DNA of 64,000 nt, from positions 1 to 64,000 of the forward strand of contig NZ_BCFL01000030.1 in assembly GCF_002217755.1 (NCBI RefSeq). Reading direction: 5' to 3'. Each line of letters begins with the position of its first letter. The stretch's first letter is position 1. A model generated the notes under the pieces. It saw nothing but the letters and a program-made list of their open reading frames with translations, did no database searches and had not been told where the DNA came from. The DNA comes from Streptomyces hyaluromycini (GTDB lineage Bacteria; Actinomycetota; Actinomycetes; Streptomycetales; Streptomycetaceae). Both the position numbers and the translations under genes were made by a program. Shown here one piece after another: positions 18,482-26,157 of this stretch.

Positions 18482-18593
18482 CAGCGCTCCATGCGGTCAC
18501 CAGACCGCGTTCGTCAACGGGGACCGAGGCTGATTCCACCGGCGACTGCGCTGTCCGGCCCGGACAGAGTGCCGCCGCGGAGTCTCTGTCCAT
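18482..18593 (-). pseudogene. PAS-domain start of the SpoIIE-type phosphatase, out of frame
   Basis: An ATG at 18593 with GGTGAGAG upstream opens MDRDSAAAL, then SVPVDERGLVTAWSAGAH, the typical opening of the PAS domain in these phosphatases. It breaks at AGAH, where a deletion of about 130 codons joins it out of frame to the GAF domain at about 18480. This marks the original start of the damaged phosphatase gene. Confidence 0.7.
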
Positions 18594-19020
18594 GCGTACC
18601 ACTCTCACCCTGCGGCGGCAGGACCCCGCGGTCCCGGGCGAGGTCGCCCACCGCTTTTTCCTAGCTTGCTCCCTTCCCGCGGTCCTCACAAGCACGGAGG
18701 GGGCACGGGCTCGCACGGGCTGAGCGTCAGGTCCTGGTGAGCGCGCTGCCGCTAGGCGCGATGCTTCGGAGCCCGGGACAGAGTGGACCTGGCCCCGTAC
18801 GCACAGTGGTGTCACCGGCGCACGCAGTGGCCTGCGGCGGTCATTCGGTTGAACTGCGGTCCTGTGGGTTGGGCGGCTCCCCGCGAGTGGAGTCCGCATT
18901 CCGTCCACCGCGCCGGACGCACACAGATGCGCCGTGGGCACGGCCCGCAGGACCTCGGGCTGCTTGGTGGAGAGGTGTCCGTCAGCGATGATCTTCAAGG
19001 CGGCGTGCGAGATGCTGGTT
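18594..19020. other. Gap without a recognisable gene
   Basis: Several open frames cross this stretch on both strands but none has family-like sequence, a good ribosome site or the codon pattern of the neighbours. Since both flanks are broken genes, it is probably remnant DNA. Confidence 0.5.
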
Positions 19021-19088
19021 TCCTGGCGGCTTGGTGATCGAGGACGAGGGCGAGGCCCCGGCCGACGCCGATGCAGGGGGTGGCGACG
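19021..19088 (-). pseudogene. Possible thiolase C-terminal scrap
   Basis: On the reverse strand about 20 codons read VATPCIGVGRGLALVLD, which resembles the glycine-rich C-terminal motif of acetyl-CoA acetyltransferases that includes the active-site Cys. Nothing else of a thiolase is found. Low confidence because the match is so short. Confidence 0.35.
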
Positions 19089-19521
19089 CCGACAGTTCAG
19101 TTCGCCAAGTTCCCTGAGGCGCTCATCGGCCCGCACGACGCGCTGACGCTGCCGCCCGAGTCCGACGCGGTGGACTGGGAGGCCGAACTCGTCGTGATCG
19201 TAGGCCGCAGTGTCCGGCGCGCCGACCGGGCCGAGGCCGAGGCGGCCAGCGCCGGATACACCGTGCTGAATGACGTGACCCTGCGTGACTGGCAGCACCG
19301 CACCAGGGAGTGGCTCCAGGGCAGGACCTGGGAAGCCACGACGCCTCTCGGCCCCGTCCTGGTCACGCCGGACGAACTGCCCGCCGACGCCGAGATCAGC
19401 TGCACCATCGACGACAAGGTGGCACAGAAGTCCACCATCAGCGACCTGCTGTTTGACGCTGCCGACCTCGTCACCTGCGTGTCCACCGTGATCACCCTCA
19501 ACCCGGGGACATGATCGTCGG
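19089..19521 (+). pseudogene. Fumarylacetoacetate hydrolase-family fragment
   Basis: About 140 residues of an FAH-family enzyme: FAKFPEALIGPHDALTLP, DWEAELVVIVGR (metal-binding acidic residues), YTVLNDVTLRDWQ, TPLGPVLVTPDEL and ITLNPG. The N-terminal domain is absent. At ITLNPG one G is missing, giving an early stop, and the expected ILTGTPGGVG end is replaced by LacI sequence. FAH proteins cleave or hydrate diketoacids; this one cannot function. Confidence 0.8.
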
Positions 19522-19824
19522 AGAGACGGACGGCCCTCTTCGTTGCGAGCGACGTGCAGGCCCTTGGTGCCCTGGAGGCCGCGCGCCAGCTGGGCATTGT
19601 CATGCCGAGCGGGCTGTCGGTCATGTCGTTCGACGACACCCTGGTGGCCGCCAATGGCTTCGCCACCCCTGAGTGCCATGCGGCAGCCGTTCCAGGACTC
19701 CGGTCACGAGGCCACGCGCGTCGTGCTCCACCTCGCCGAGGGGCGGCCGCCCGCCACGAAGCGTTAGGAACCCGCGACCGAACTGGTCGTGCGCATGCCC
19801 ACGGTGCGACCCGAGACCCGGTGA
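19522..19824 (+). pseudogene. LacI-2 C-terminal fragment (second copy)
   Basis: SDVQALGALEAARQLGI and LSVMSFDDTLVAA copy the C-terminal part of LacI-2 (9516-9819), then frameshifts follow near 19650 and beyond. The DNA-binding and most of the sugar domain are lost; the fragment joins an FAH gene at about 19521. Downstream, the operator and binding-protein gene follow in the same arrangement as the intact copy. Confidence 0.88.
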
Positions 19825-19863
19825 GCACCGGCGAGCTTGAACCCAACTCGCAGCCCCTGATCG

Positions 19864-19876
19864 CGAAAGCCTTTCG
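19864..19876. promoter_or_regulatory. LacI-type operator CGAAAG-C-CTTTCG (site 3)
   Basis: The same 13-bp palindrome as site 2, with a different central base, about 215 bases before the second binding-protein gene. Its preservation beside a wrecked regulator suggests the copy-2 binding protein is still controlled by LacI-1 or LacI-2 from a distance. Confidence 0.8.
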
Positions 19877-20091
19877 GAACTTGTCGCCCGCCGATATTGC
19901 AGCGGCCGAATTGCGGCGCCTAGCGTGACCGACGCCAGCTCAACCGCAGGAGCAACGGCACGCACATCTTGCGCGACAGCACCTGACGGGCATGGCCTCG
20001 ATTCATATCCCCAGCGCAGAAGGGCCCGGGACGGCCTTGGGGAGACGCATACCCAGCGCAGGGATCATGCCGACTCGAAAGGTGTTCAACG

Positions 20092-21378
20092 ATGAACGGA
20101 GTGTCCCGGCGGTGGTTCCTCACGGCCACGGCGGCGACCACGCTGAGCGTCACCGTGGCCGGCTGCGGCAAGTTCGGCAGCGGCGCTTCGTCAGCCTCGG
20201 GCAACGCGGACTTCTGGATGCCGCAGGACCCGACCAACTCGGTGTCGAAGACGGCAGTGGACTCCTTCAACTCCGGCGGCCAGGGCAAGGTCACCATCTC
20301 CGTGATCGCCACGGACGGCTACAAGGACAAGCTGCGGACTGCGATGGGCTCGTCGAAGATGCCCGGGATGTTCTTCAACTGGGGAGGCGGCAGCCTCGAC
20401 AACTACGTCACGGCTGGCAAGCTGGTGCCGCTCGATCCGGCCATGGAGTCGCACTTCCTCGCATCCTCGCTGGCCGCGGGCAAGGTCGAGGGCAGGTTCG
20501 TCGGTGTCCCGTACCGCGGTACCCAGCCGGTGTTCATCTTCTACAACAAGAAGGTGTTCTCCGACGCGGGCGTCGAGCCGCCGAAGACCTACGCCGACCT
20601 GCAGGACCTGGTGAGGGTGTTCACGAGCATGGGTGTCATGCCGTTCGCCCTGGCCGGCAACGCCAGTTCTGCGTGGACGGAGCTGATGTGGGTCGAGTAC
20701 CTCGTCGACCGCCTCGCGGGCCCCGAGCTGTTCGCGAAGATCGCGGCCGGCAACTGGGCGCAGTGGAAGGACCCCGCGATCCTGAAGACCGCCGAGATGA
20801 TCAAGGATCTGGTGGACAGCGGCGCCTTCGGCAAGAACTTCGGCTCGGTGAACTACGGCTCCGGCGGCACCTCCACTCTGCTCAACAAGGGCAAGGCGGC
20901 GATGGTGCTGATGGGTTCCTGGGAGTACGCCACGCAGCAGAGCGAGGCCCCGGAGTTCACCAAGAAGTACCTCGGATATGTGCCCTTCCCGAGCGTCGAG
21001 GGAGGCAAGGGCGATGGTGCGAACGTGGTCGGCAACCCCACGAACTACATCTCGGTGACTACCAGCGCGGCCGAGCAGACCGCGGACGCGTTCCTCAAGA
21101 CCACCTATAGCGACAGCTACGTTCAGGGCCTGGTCGCGAAGGGCGAGGTGCCGGTCACCGTGAACGCGGCGAAGTTCCTCGACGAGGCGGCCGACCCCGC
21201 GTACGCGAAGTTCCAGTACGACTTGGTGCAGAAGGCCCCCACCTTCACCCAGTCCTGGGACCAGGCGCTCGGTTTCACCCTGGGCACCCCGCTGCTGACC
21301 GAGATCCAGAAACTGTTCAACGGACAGAGTTCGCCGCAGCAGTTCGTCGACGCGGTGCTGGCGATGCAGGTCTATTGA
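20092..21378 (+). CDS. Sugar ABC transporter solute-binding lipoprotein (copy 2)
   Basis: An intact 428-residue twin of the protein at 10090, aligned with it from start to near the end. SRRWFLTATAATT and VAGC mark a Tat-type lipoprotein; MFFNWGGGSLDNYV, PVFIFYNKKVFSDAGV, KGKAAMVLMGSWEYA and GNPTNYISVTT are conserved. It ends LAMQVY instead of LAIKK. GAAAGG precedes the ATG. Its own permeases are fused and broken, so if expressed it must feed the permeases at 11.4-13.1 kb. Differences are mostly conservative, which suggests the coding sequence was kept under selection. Confidence 0.9.
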   Translation: MNGVSRRWFLTATAATTLSVTVAGCGKFGSGASSASGNADFWMPQDPTNSVSKTAVDSFNSGGQGKVTISVIATDGYKDKLRTAMGSSKMPGMFFNWGGGSLDNYVTAGKLVPLDPAMESHFLASSLAAGKVEGRFVGVPYRGTQPVFIFYNKKVFSDAGVEPPKTYADLQDLVRVFTSMGVMPFALAGNASSAWTELMWVEYLVDRLAGPELFAKIAAGNWAQWKDPAILKTAEMIKDLVDSGAFGKNFGSVNYGSGGTSTLLNKGKAAMVLMGSWEYATQQSEAPEFTKKYLGYVPFPSVEGGKGDGANVVGNPTNYISVTTSAAEQTADAFLKTTYSDSYVQGLVAKGEVPVTVNAAKFLDEAADPAYAKFQYDLVQKAPTFTQSWDQALGFTLGTPLLTEIQKLFNGQSSPQQFVDAVLAMQVY

Positions 21379-21390
21379 GGGCACGTCCAC

Positions 21391-22067
21391 GTGGCCTCCG
21401 CAGTGACTTCGCGGCCCGTGAACAAGGAAACGGGTTCGTGCCCGGGCCGCTTCGCCCACCCTGGAGCGGCCCGGAGTGGCCCGGGCGTTGCCGGGGCTGC
21501 TGTTTTTCGCCGTCGCGCCGATGGGGGGCTGTTCCTCTCCTGCACCCACTGGGACGGCCTGAACACTCAGCAGTTCACGGGGACGGAGAACCGGTCGCGC
21601 TTCTTCGGCTACGGCCAGGTCTGGCAGTCCACCCTGATCACGGGAGCCCTGCTGATCGGGAACATCGCCGTCCAAGCGCCGATCAGCATCCTGCTCGGTG
21701 TGTGGGCGGCCGGCCGGCAGCACAACCTTGCGGGGCTGTCGACGGTCTCTTCCTGCCGCTGCCGCTGCCGCTGCCGCTGCCGCTGCCGCTGTCCGGGGCG
21801 GCGACGGCCATCATGTCCGCCATCGCGACGGTGTCCGTCTTCACCGCCCTACAGGCGTGGAGCGTCTTCCTTTGCCCGCTGATCATGACTCAGTCGGAGG
21901 ACGACAAGCTGGTGACGATGGGCCTGTACAACTTCGTCTCCCAATACGGTGCCAACTTCCCGGCCCTGCTGCCCGCGGTGCTTCTGTCCGCGGCCCCCGT
22001 CCTGGGCGTCTGCCTCTTCGCCCGCCGGGCCCTGGTCACGGGCCTGATGGGAGCCGGCGGCAAGTAA
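21391..22067 (+). pseudogene. Chimeric remnant of two sugar permeases
   Basis: The first part copies the MalF-like permease (THWDGLNTQQFTGTENRSRFF, then LLIGNIAVQAPISILLGVWAAG) with frameshifts; at about 21805 it switches to the end of the MalG-like permease (VFTALQAWSVF, PLIMTQSEDDKLVTMGLYNF and ARRALVTGLMGAGGK). About 1.1 kb present in the intact copy is missing. The break lies just after a CTGCCG repeat and near a CGGCCATC-like sequence found in both permease genes, so recombination between short repeats could have made it. Confidence 0.88.
21753..21788. repeat. (CTGCCG)6 tandem repeat
   Basis: Six perfect hexamers inside the broken permease. The intact copy has only CTGCCG-CTGCTGCTG at the equivalent place (about 11764), which codes for LPLLL, so the repeat has expanded in the decayed copy, most likely by replication slippage. 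Confidence 0.9.
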
Positions 22068-22170
22068 CCGCCGCGAACGGGCCCGCCCCTCCACCCGAAA
22101 TGCAACACCCTTGAGCTTGATCAATTCGTCAGAATGTATGCCACGTGCACGGATTCTAAGCCACCTTGAA

Positions 22171-22210
22171 GCACGGGGTCTTAGCGCCCGAAGCCGCCAA
22201 GACCCCGTGC
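22171..22210. terminator. 12-bp perfect stem-loop
   Basis: GCACGGGGTCTT (22171-22182) and AAGACCCCGTGC (22199-22210) form a perfect 12-bp stem with a 16-base loop. No T run follows. It lies about 100 bases after the chimeric permease and just before the transposase remnant; it could stop transcription of copy 2 or be part of the IS. Confidence 0.5.
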
Positions 22211-22224
22211 GTCACCATGCCTTC

Positions 22225-22519
22225 TCAGCCGAGAGGCACCCGGGACCGCGACACCGCCGTCCCGCTGGTCGAGCGGCTGCGCACCATGTACTTCTCCATC
22301 CGCCTCGTGTGGGCGGACGGCGGATATGCCGGCAGTCTGGTCGACCGGGCCCGCCAGAATCTCCGCCTCACCCTCGACATTGTCAAACGCACCGACGACG
22401 CCACGGGGTTCGTGGTGCTGCCGCGCAGGTGGGTGGTGGAGAGAACGCTGAGCTGGCTGATGCGCTCGCGTCGCCTGGTGCGTGACTACGAGACGCTGCC
22501 GGCCATGCACGAAGCCATG
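22225..22519 (+). pseudogene. IS5-family transposase, C-terminal part left of the IS21 insertion
   Basis: Reads RDRDTAVPLVERLRTMYF, LVWADGGYAGSLVDRAR, IVKRTDDATGFVVLPRRW, then VVERTLSWLMRSRRLVRDYE and LPAMHEAM, a DDE transposase of the IS5 family (second Asp in WADGGY, Glu in VVERT). It is a different subgroup from the one at 514. The N-terminal part is missing. The frame is cut at HEAM by the IS21 element and continues at 25355. Confidence 0.87.
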
Positions 22520-22686
22520 TGTCGGCGTACTCGTTGAAGTGCTTGGCCGAGTACGGATGAACGTGCTCAGCATGTTGGAGTCGGCCGAGCCCTTTGCGGG
22601 GTCGAGCTCATTCCTTCTATCGTTCGACTTGGCGTCACCGCGGACGCGGAACAGGACAGTGCCCAGGGCACGGGAAAGCGATCGTC

Positions 22687-23055
22687 ATGGGTGTTTTTGT
22701 TCGAATTAGAGGCTGGCTGGAGTGCGACGACCGCCAGCTTGCCCAGGTCAAGGAGATCGTCAGCTCCGAGGACCAGGATCGAACTTATAGCGGCGGCTGG
22801 GGCTTCCCGGCGAGGCAGTACAACTTCACCAACTGGGCCTTCTTCGGCGCTGAAATGCGCGCAGAGTCCATCGACTGGTTCCGGGAACAGCTATATCTCG
22901 TGGCGCGGATTCCTGCCTCGGACGATGACAACGACCTGGTCACTGGACTCTTCTTCGTCAGCCATGAGGTTGAGGGCATGAGCGAGTGGCAGGTCCGCGA
23001 TGGGGATGTAGTGACCAGCCGCGCGAACGGGCAGTATCAGTACCTCGACGAGTAG
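22687..23055 (+). CDS. Passenger protein of unknown function in the IS21 element
   Basis: A 122-residue acidic protein starting MGVFVRIRGWLECDDRQL, with a tryptophan/aromatic-rich middle (WGFPARQYNFTNWAFFGAEM) and the ending VSHEVEGMSEWQVRDG, then YQYLDE. No signal or membrane segment is seen. I do not recognise a named family; the compact acidic, aromatic-rich make-up is like many small immunity or antitoxin proteins, but no partner toxin is visible. It lies between the left end repeats and the end of istB, facing it, where ordinary IS21 elements have no gene. The start rests on an ATG with GGGAAAG upstream. Confidence 0.7.
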   Translation: MGVFVRIRGWLECDDRQLAQVKEIVSSEDQDRTYSGGWGFPARQYNFTNWAFFGAEMRAESIDWFREQLYLVARIPASDDDNDLVTGLFFVSHEVEGMSEWQVRDGDVVTSRANGQYQYLDE

Positions 23056-23090
23056 AGCTACTGATCGGCCAGTCGTGGAGGAGCGGGCGG

Positions 23091-23816
23091 TCACGCCACG
23101 TTGGTGTTCCGCTCGATGACGGCGAGTCGGTTCTTGAGCCGGTAGCTGGGGCCGTTGATGGCGATCACCTCGTCGCCGAAGACCTGGCCCCATTCACTGA
23201 AAGTCTTGTTCGAGGTCAGGATGATCGAGCCCTTCTCGTATCGCTTTGAGATCACCTGGAAGACCAGGTTCGCCTCGGCCCGTTCGAGAGGCTGGTAGCC
23301 GACCTCATCGACAACAAGAACGCTGGGCCGCAGGTAGGTACCTAGCTTGTTGAGGAGCCGTCCGGCAGCCTCGGCGGCTCTGAGGTTGCGGACCATGTCG
23401 TCGAGGCTGGTGAAGTAGATCGAGTAGCCAGCCCGGCAGGCAGCAACCGCGAGAGCGACGGTGACGTGCGTCTTGCCGACCCCGGGCGGGCCGAGCAGGG
23501 CGGCGTTGGCCTTGGCCTCGACGAAGGAGAGGGTGGCAAGGTCCTTGACCTTGTGCGGGTCGAGGTCCGGCTGGAAAGAGAAGTCGTACTCATCGAGCGT
23601 TTTGTGGTGCGGTAGCTTCGACAGCCGCAGGCCCTGTCGAATGCGGCGGTCGTCGCGGACGGCGAGTTCCTCGGACAGCACCAGGTCGAGGAAGTCGAGG
23701 TAGCCCATCTTCCCTTCGCCGGCCCGCCGGATGTACTCGTTGATGGCTTCGGCCAGGTGGGGCAGGCCAAGCTTGCCGGCCGTGCTGCGGATGCGGGTGC
23801 TGACCAGCTCGCTCAA
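23091..23816 (-). CDS. istB: IS21-family helper ATPase IstB
   Basis: A 241-residue AAA+ ATPase of the DnaC/IstB type: Walker A GPPGVGKTH, Walker B VLVVDEVGYQPL, sensor I IILTSNKTFSEWG and the C-terminal arginine-rich YRLKNRLAVI. It overlaps istA by four bases (ATGA). IstB assembles on target DNA and activates the IstA transposase. Full length for the family. Confidence 0.95.
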   Translation of the reverse strand: MSELVSTRIRSTAGKLGLPHLAEAINEYIRRAGEGKMGYLDFLDLVLSEELAVRDDRRIRQGLRLSKLPHHKTLDEYDFSFQPDLDPHKVKDLATLSFVEAKANAALLGPPGVGKTHVTVALAVAACRAGYSIYFTSLDDMVRNLRAAEAAGRLLNKLGTYLRPSVLVVDEVGYQPLERAEANLVFQVISKRYEKGSIILTSNKTFSEWGQVFGDEVIAINGPSYRLKNRLAVIERNTNVA

Positions 23817-25231
23817 GACGTTTCCCTCGTGCTCGGGTGGACGGTGAAGGGGCGGGTGCCGGTCAGCTCGTCATAGACCGACAGCGGACGGCGGCCGACC
23901 ACGACGCGGGTTGCCGCGGCCCGGTTCAGCAGGGCCTGCAGCGGCCCGGCCTCCCGTCCCAGGGTCGGCTCGCCCCGGGGCTGAGCCGGGACGTCGCCGG
24001 TGGTGGTCCGGCGGCCCTTGCCGGTGGGCAGGCCGTCCCCATGCGTTTCCTCGACGATGCGGACACCGCGGCCAACCGCGCGTTCATGAACGGCCAGCAG
24101 CGTCTCCCCGCCGGTGTCAACATCGGTCGAGTGGAGCATGACCTGGGACTTCGTGGCCCGGACCTCGACCAGCTGGCGAGGACGGACCTTGCGGGCGGGG
24201 ACCGAGTAGAGGTTGCCACCGAAGGCGACCAGGCAGTCCTTGCCGACCGGCTGCAGATGCCGTTCGGCCACCAGATACGGGGTCGGCGGCTGCGGCTTGA
24301 GGGCTGCGTGGTCGCGGGCCGCCCGCTCGCCGATGACCTCCCGGTGCGTCTTGTGGATCTGGGCTCGCCGTTGCGGCACCCAGGCTGCGAAGGCGGCGTT
24401 CATCTCCTCTATGGAGGAAAACGCCCGTCCGGACAGGACGTGGTCGCGGATGATCAGCACCTGGCGTTCGACGCGGCCCTTGCCGGTGGGCCGGTAGGCG
24501 GCCAGCACATCGATGTCGAAGTCGTAGTGGCCCGCGAAGCCGACCGCTTCGGGGTGCAGGGGGACGGCCTCACCGGGGGCGACGTGGCGGCGCACGACGG
24601 TCTTGGTCCGGTCGTAGACGATCGTCATCGGCACCCCACCGAAGTGGGCGAAGGCCCTTCGGTGGCAGTCGAAGAAGGTCTGCAGGTCCTGGCTGGGGGT
24701 GAAGCAGCAGAACGGGTCGCGGGAGTACGACAGCGTCATATGGAAGGAGTAGATCTTCGGGATGCCCATGTGGGCGAGGATCTTTCCTTCGTCACCCCAG
24801 TCCACCTGGGCTTGGGCCCCGGGAATCACCTCGAAACGCCGGTGTATGCCCGCTAGTTCCTTCGGCGTGATGCCGAGTTCCCTGGCGATCCTGGGGCGTG
24901 CTTCCTGGACGTAGAGCTTGGTCCGCTGGTAGTTGCCGGTAAACCCGTACTCGTTCGCCAGCCGTTCGTGGATGACGGCAGCCTTCATCAGGATCTCCGC
25001 CCGCAGCATCGAGTCGATCAGCGGCGCGAACTCGTCGATCATCCTGGCGCGAGGCCGCCCGTTCGCCGCCCGGCGTGGAGGCGACGCAGGCCCGTCAGCG
25101 GACAAGTACTTGCTGACCGTCCGCCAGTTAAGCCCAGTCTCTTTGGCGACCTCGGTCAGGCTCATGGCTCCGGACTCGACCAGGCCGCGAAAGCGCCGCA
25201 GTTCCAGCCAGCGCTGTGGATCCAAGACCAC
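23813..25231 (-). CDS. istA: IS21-family transposase IstA
   Basis: A 472-residue transposase. The N-terminal helix-turn-helix is LTEVAKETGLNWRTVSKYL; the RNase-H-like integrase core has Asp in QVDWGDEG, Asp in TIVYDRTKT and Glu in GKGRVERQ, the DDE triad; a C-terminal beta-barrel region (NLYSVPARKVRPRQLVEVR) and the family's tail follow. It starts with GTG about 75 bases inside the right-hand end repeats. It appears complete, so the element may be active. Confidence 0.95.
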   Translation of the reverse strand: MVLDPQRWLELRRFRGLVESGAMSLTEVAKETGLNWRTVSKYLSADGPASPPRRAANGRPRARMIDEFAPLIDSMLRAEILMKAAVIHERLANEYGFTGNYQRTKLYVQEARPRIARELGITPKELAGIHRRFEVIPGAQAQVDWGDEGKILAHMGIPKIYSFHMTLSYSRDPFCCFTPSQDLQTFFDCHRRAFAHFGGVPMTIVYDRTKTVVRRHVAPGEAVPLHPEAVGFAGHYDFDIDVLAAYRPTGKGRVERQVLIIRDHVLSGRAFSSIEEMNAAFAAWVPQRRAQIHKTHREVIGERAARDHAALKPQPPTPYLVAERHLQPVGKDCLVAFGGNLYSVPARKVRPRQLVEVRATKSQVMLHSTDVDTGGETLLAVHERAVGRGVRIVEETHGDGLPTGKGRRTTTGDVPAQPRGEPTLGREAGPLQALLNRAAATRVVVGRRPLSVYDELTGTRPFTVHPSTRETS

Positions 25232-25337
25232 GGCCCACTCCTCTCTGCGACCTCGAACAACAGGCAGCAGAGTGGCGAATCTCAGCCCTCAGCACATCAA
25301 GAACTCTGCACGTTCATCCGTACGCGGCTATGTACGT

Positions 25338-25889
25338 TCACATGTACGCCGACACCATGGTGCTGTGGTCGATGACCATGCTCATGAGCGGTCGGCTGGC
25401 CGGACGTCGCCCTGGTGCCTTCAGCAGGGCAACCGTTGGCGCGGTGAACACCCCCGGCCGCACATGGAGCACCCACCCCCGCTCCACCAGGCGTTTCGCC
25501 TTCGGACGCACCCCCTCCACCTTCGCCGGGACGACCTCCAGACCCAGGGCTGCGGCCAGTTGCCGGCAGCGCATGCCCTCCCGGCCGGCTTCCGACTCCA
25601 GCACCGACACGATCCGCCGGTAATCCGGTGCGAGGACCGACGCCGCCATGCCCTCCGCCCGCCGCGGCACCGGCGAGCCCGTCACCGCGCTCTGCACCGG
25701 CTCCACGACCGCGGAAGGCGGCCCGGCCAACACCTCGGCCACTGTCGCACGGGCATCAACCAACCGCTGAAGCGCAGCTTCGGCCCCGCTGAGCGCGGCC
25801 TGCACCCGCTCGGCCTCCTCCCGCAACCGCGCGATCTCCTCCCGGACCCTCTTCTCCCGGGCCTCCAACAAACCGAGCACCGACGGCAT
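25338..25889 (-). CDS. Coiled-coil/winged-helix-like protein of unknown function, C-terminus replaced by IS sequence
   Basis: A 183-residue frame starting MPSVLGLLEAREKRVREEIA. Residues 8-55 form a strong coiled coil (EIARLREEAERVQAALSGAE), a Pro/Ala linker follows, and residues about 100-160 (DYRRIVSVLESEAGREGMR, GLEVVPAKVEGVRPKAKRL and ERGWVLHVRPGVFT) look like a small winged helix. GGAGGTGG precedes the ATG at 25889. The last 20 or so codons are the antisense of the IS5 transposase end, so the original C-terminus has been lost or swapped. Proteins of this type occur beside transposable elements in Streptomyces, but I know no function. Confidence 0.6.
   Translation of the reverse strand: MPSVLGLLEAREKRVREEIARLREEAERVQAALSGAEAALQRLVDARATVAEVLAGPPSAVVEPVQSAVTGSPVPRRAEGMAASVLAPDYRRIVSVLESEAGREGMRCRQLAAALGLEVVPAKVEGVRPKAKRLVERGWVLHVRPGVFTAPTVALLKAPGRRPASRPLMSMVIDHSTMVSAYM
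25355..25400 (+). pseudogene. IS5-family transposase end, right of the IS21 insertion
   Basis: CCATGGTGCTGTGGTCGATG continues the transposase broken at 22519: joined after removal of one CCATG copy it reads HEAMVLWSMTMLMSGRLAG, the usual end of this transposase group. The exact outer end of the IS5 element is not visible. Confidence 0.85.
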
Positions 25890-26157
25890 CGGCCACCTCC
25901 ACGAGCCAGACGAGCAGACGAACCACGTCCATCTGTCCCGCCGCCGACCGGAGTTCATGCCCACCCACCCGAACTAAACGACCACGTTCGGAAAGCGGAT
26001 GACGTCTCAGGCGTGCAAGTGCTGACCTGCGGGTGGCTGCGCAACTTGAGGGCTGGCTCTTGGTTGGGTGTCTGGGTGGGCACGAGGGCTGGGACGGGGC
26101 GGTCTGGGGTGGGTGGGGTCTCTCTCGTGGGCGGGAACAGGTGGTGTGGGAGCAGGC

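Larger units (their letters stand above)
22520..25354. mobile_element. IS21-family insertion sequence with a passenger gene, 2,835 bp
   Basis: The outer ends are the inverted repeats TGTCGGCGTAC (22520-22530) and GTACGCCGACA (25344-25354), with TGT...ACA termini. A second inverted pair, GTACGGATGAACGTGC (22551-22566) and its exact complement (25308-25323), sits at the same distance (31 bases) from each end, the multiple end repeats typical of IS21. The flanks carry the 5-bp direct repeat CCATG (22515-22519 and 25355-25359). It encodes IstA and IstB on the reverse strand and one unrelated gene on the forward strand. All parts look intact. Confidence 0.95.
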
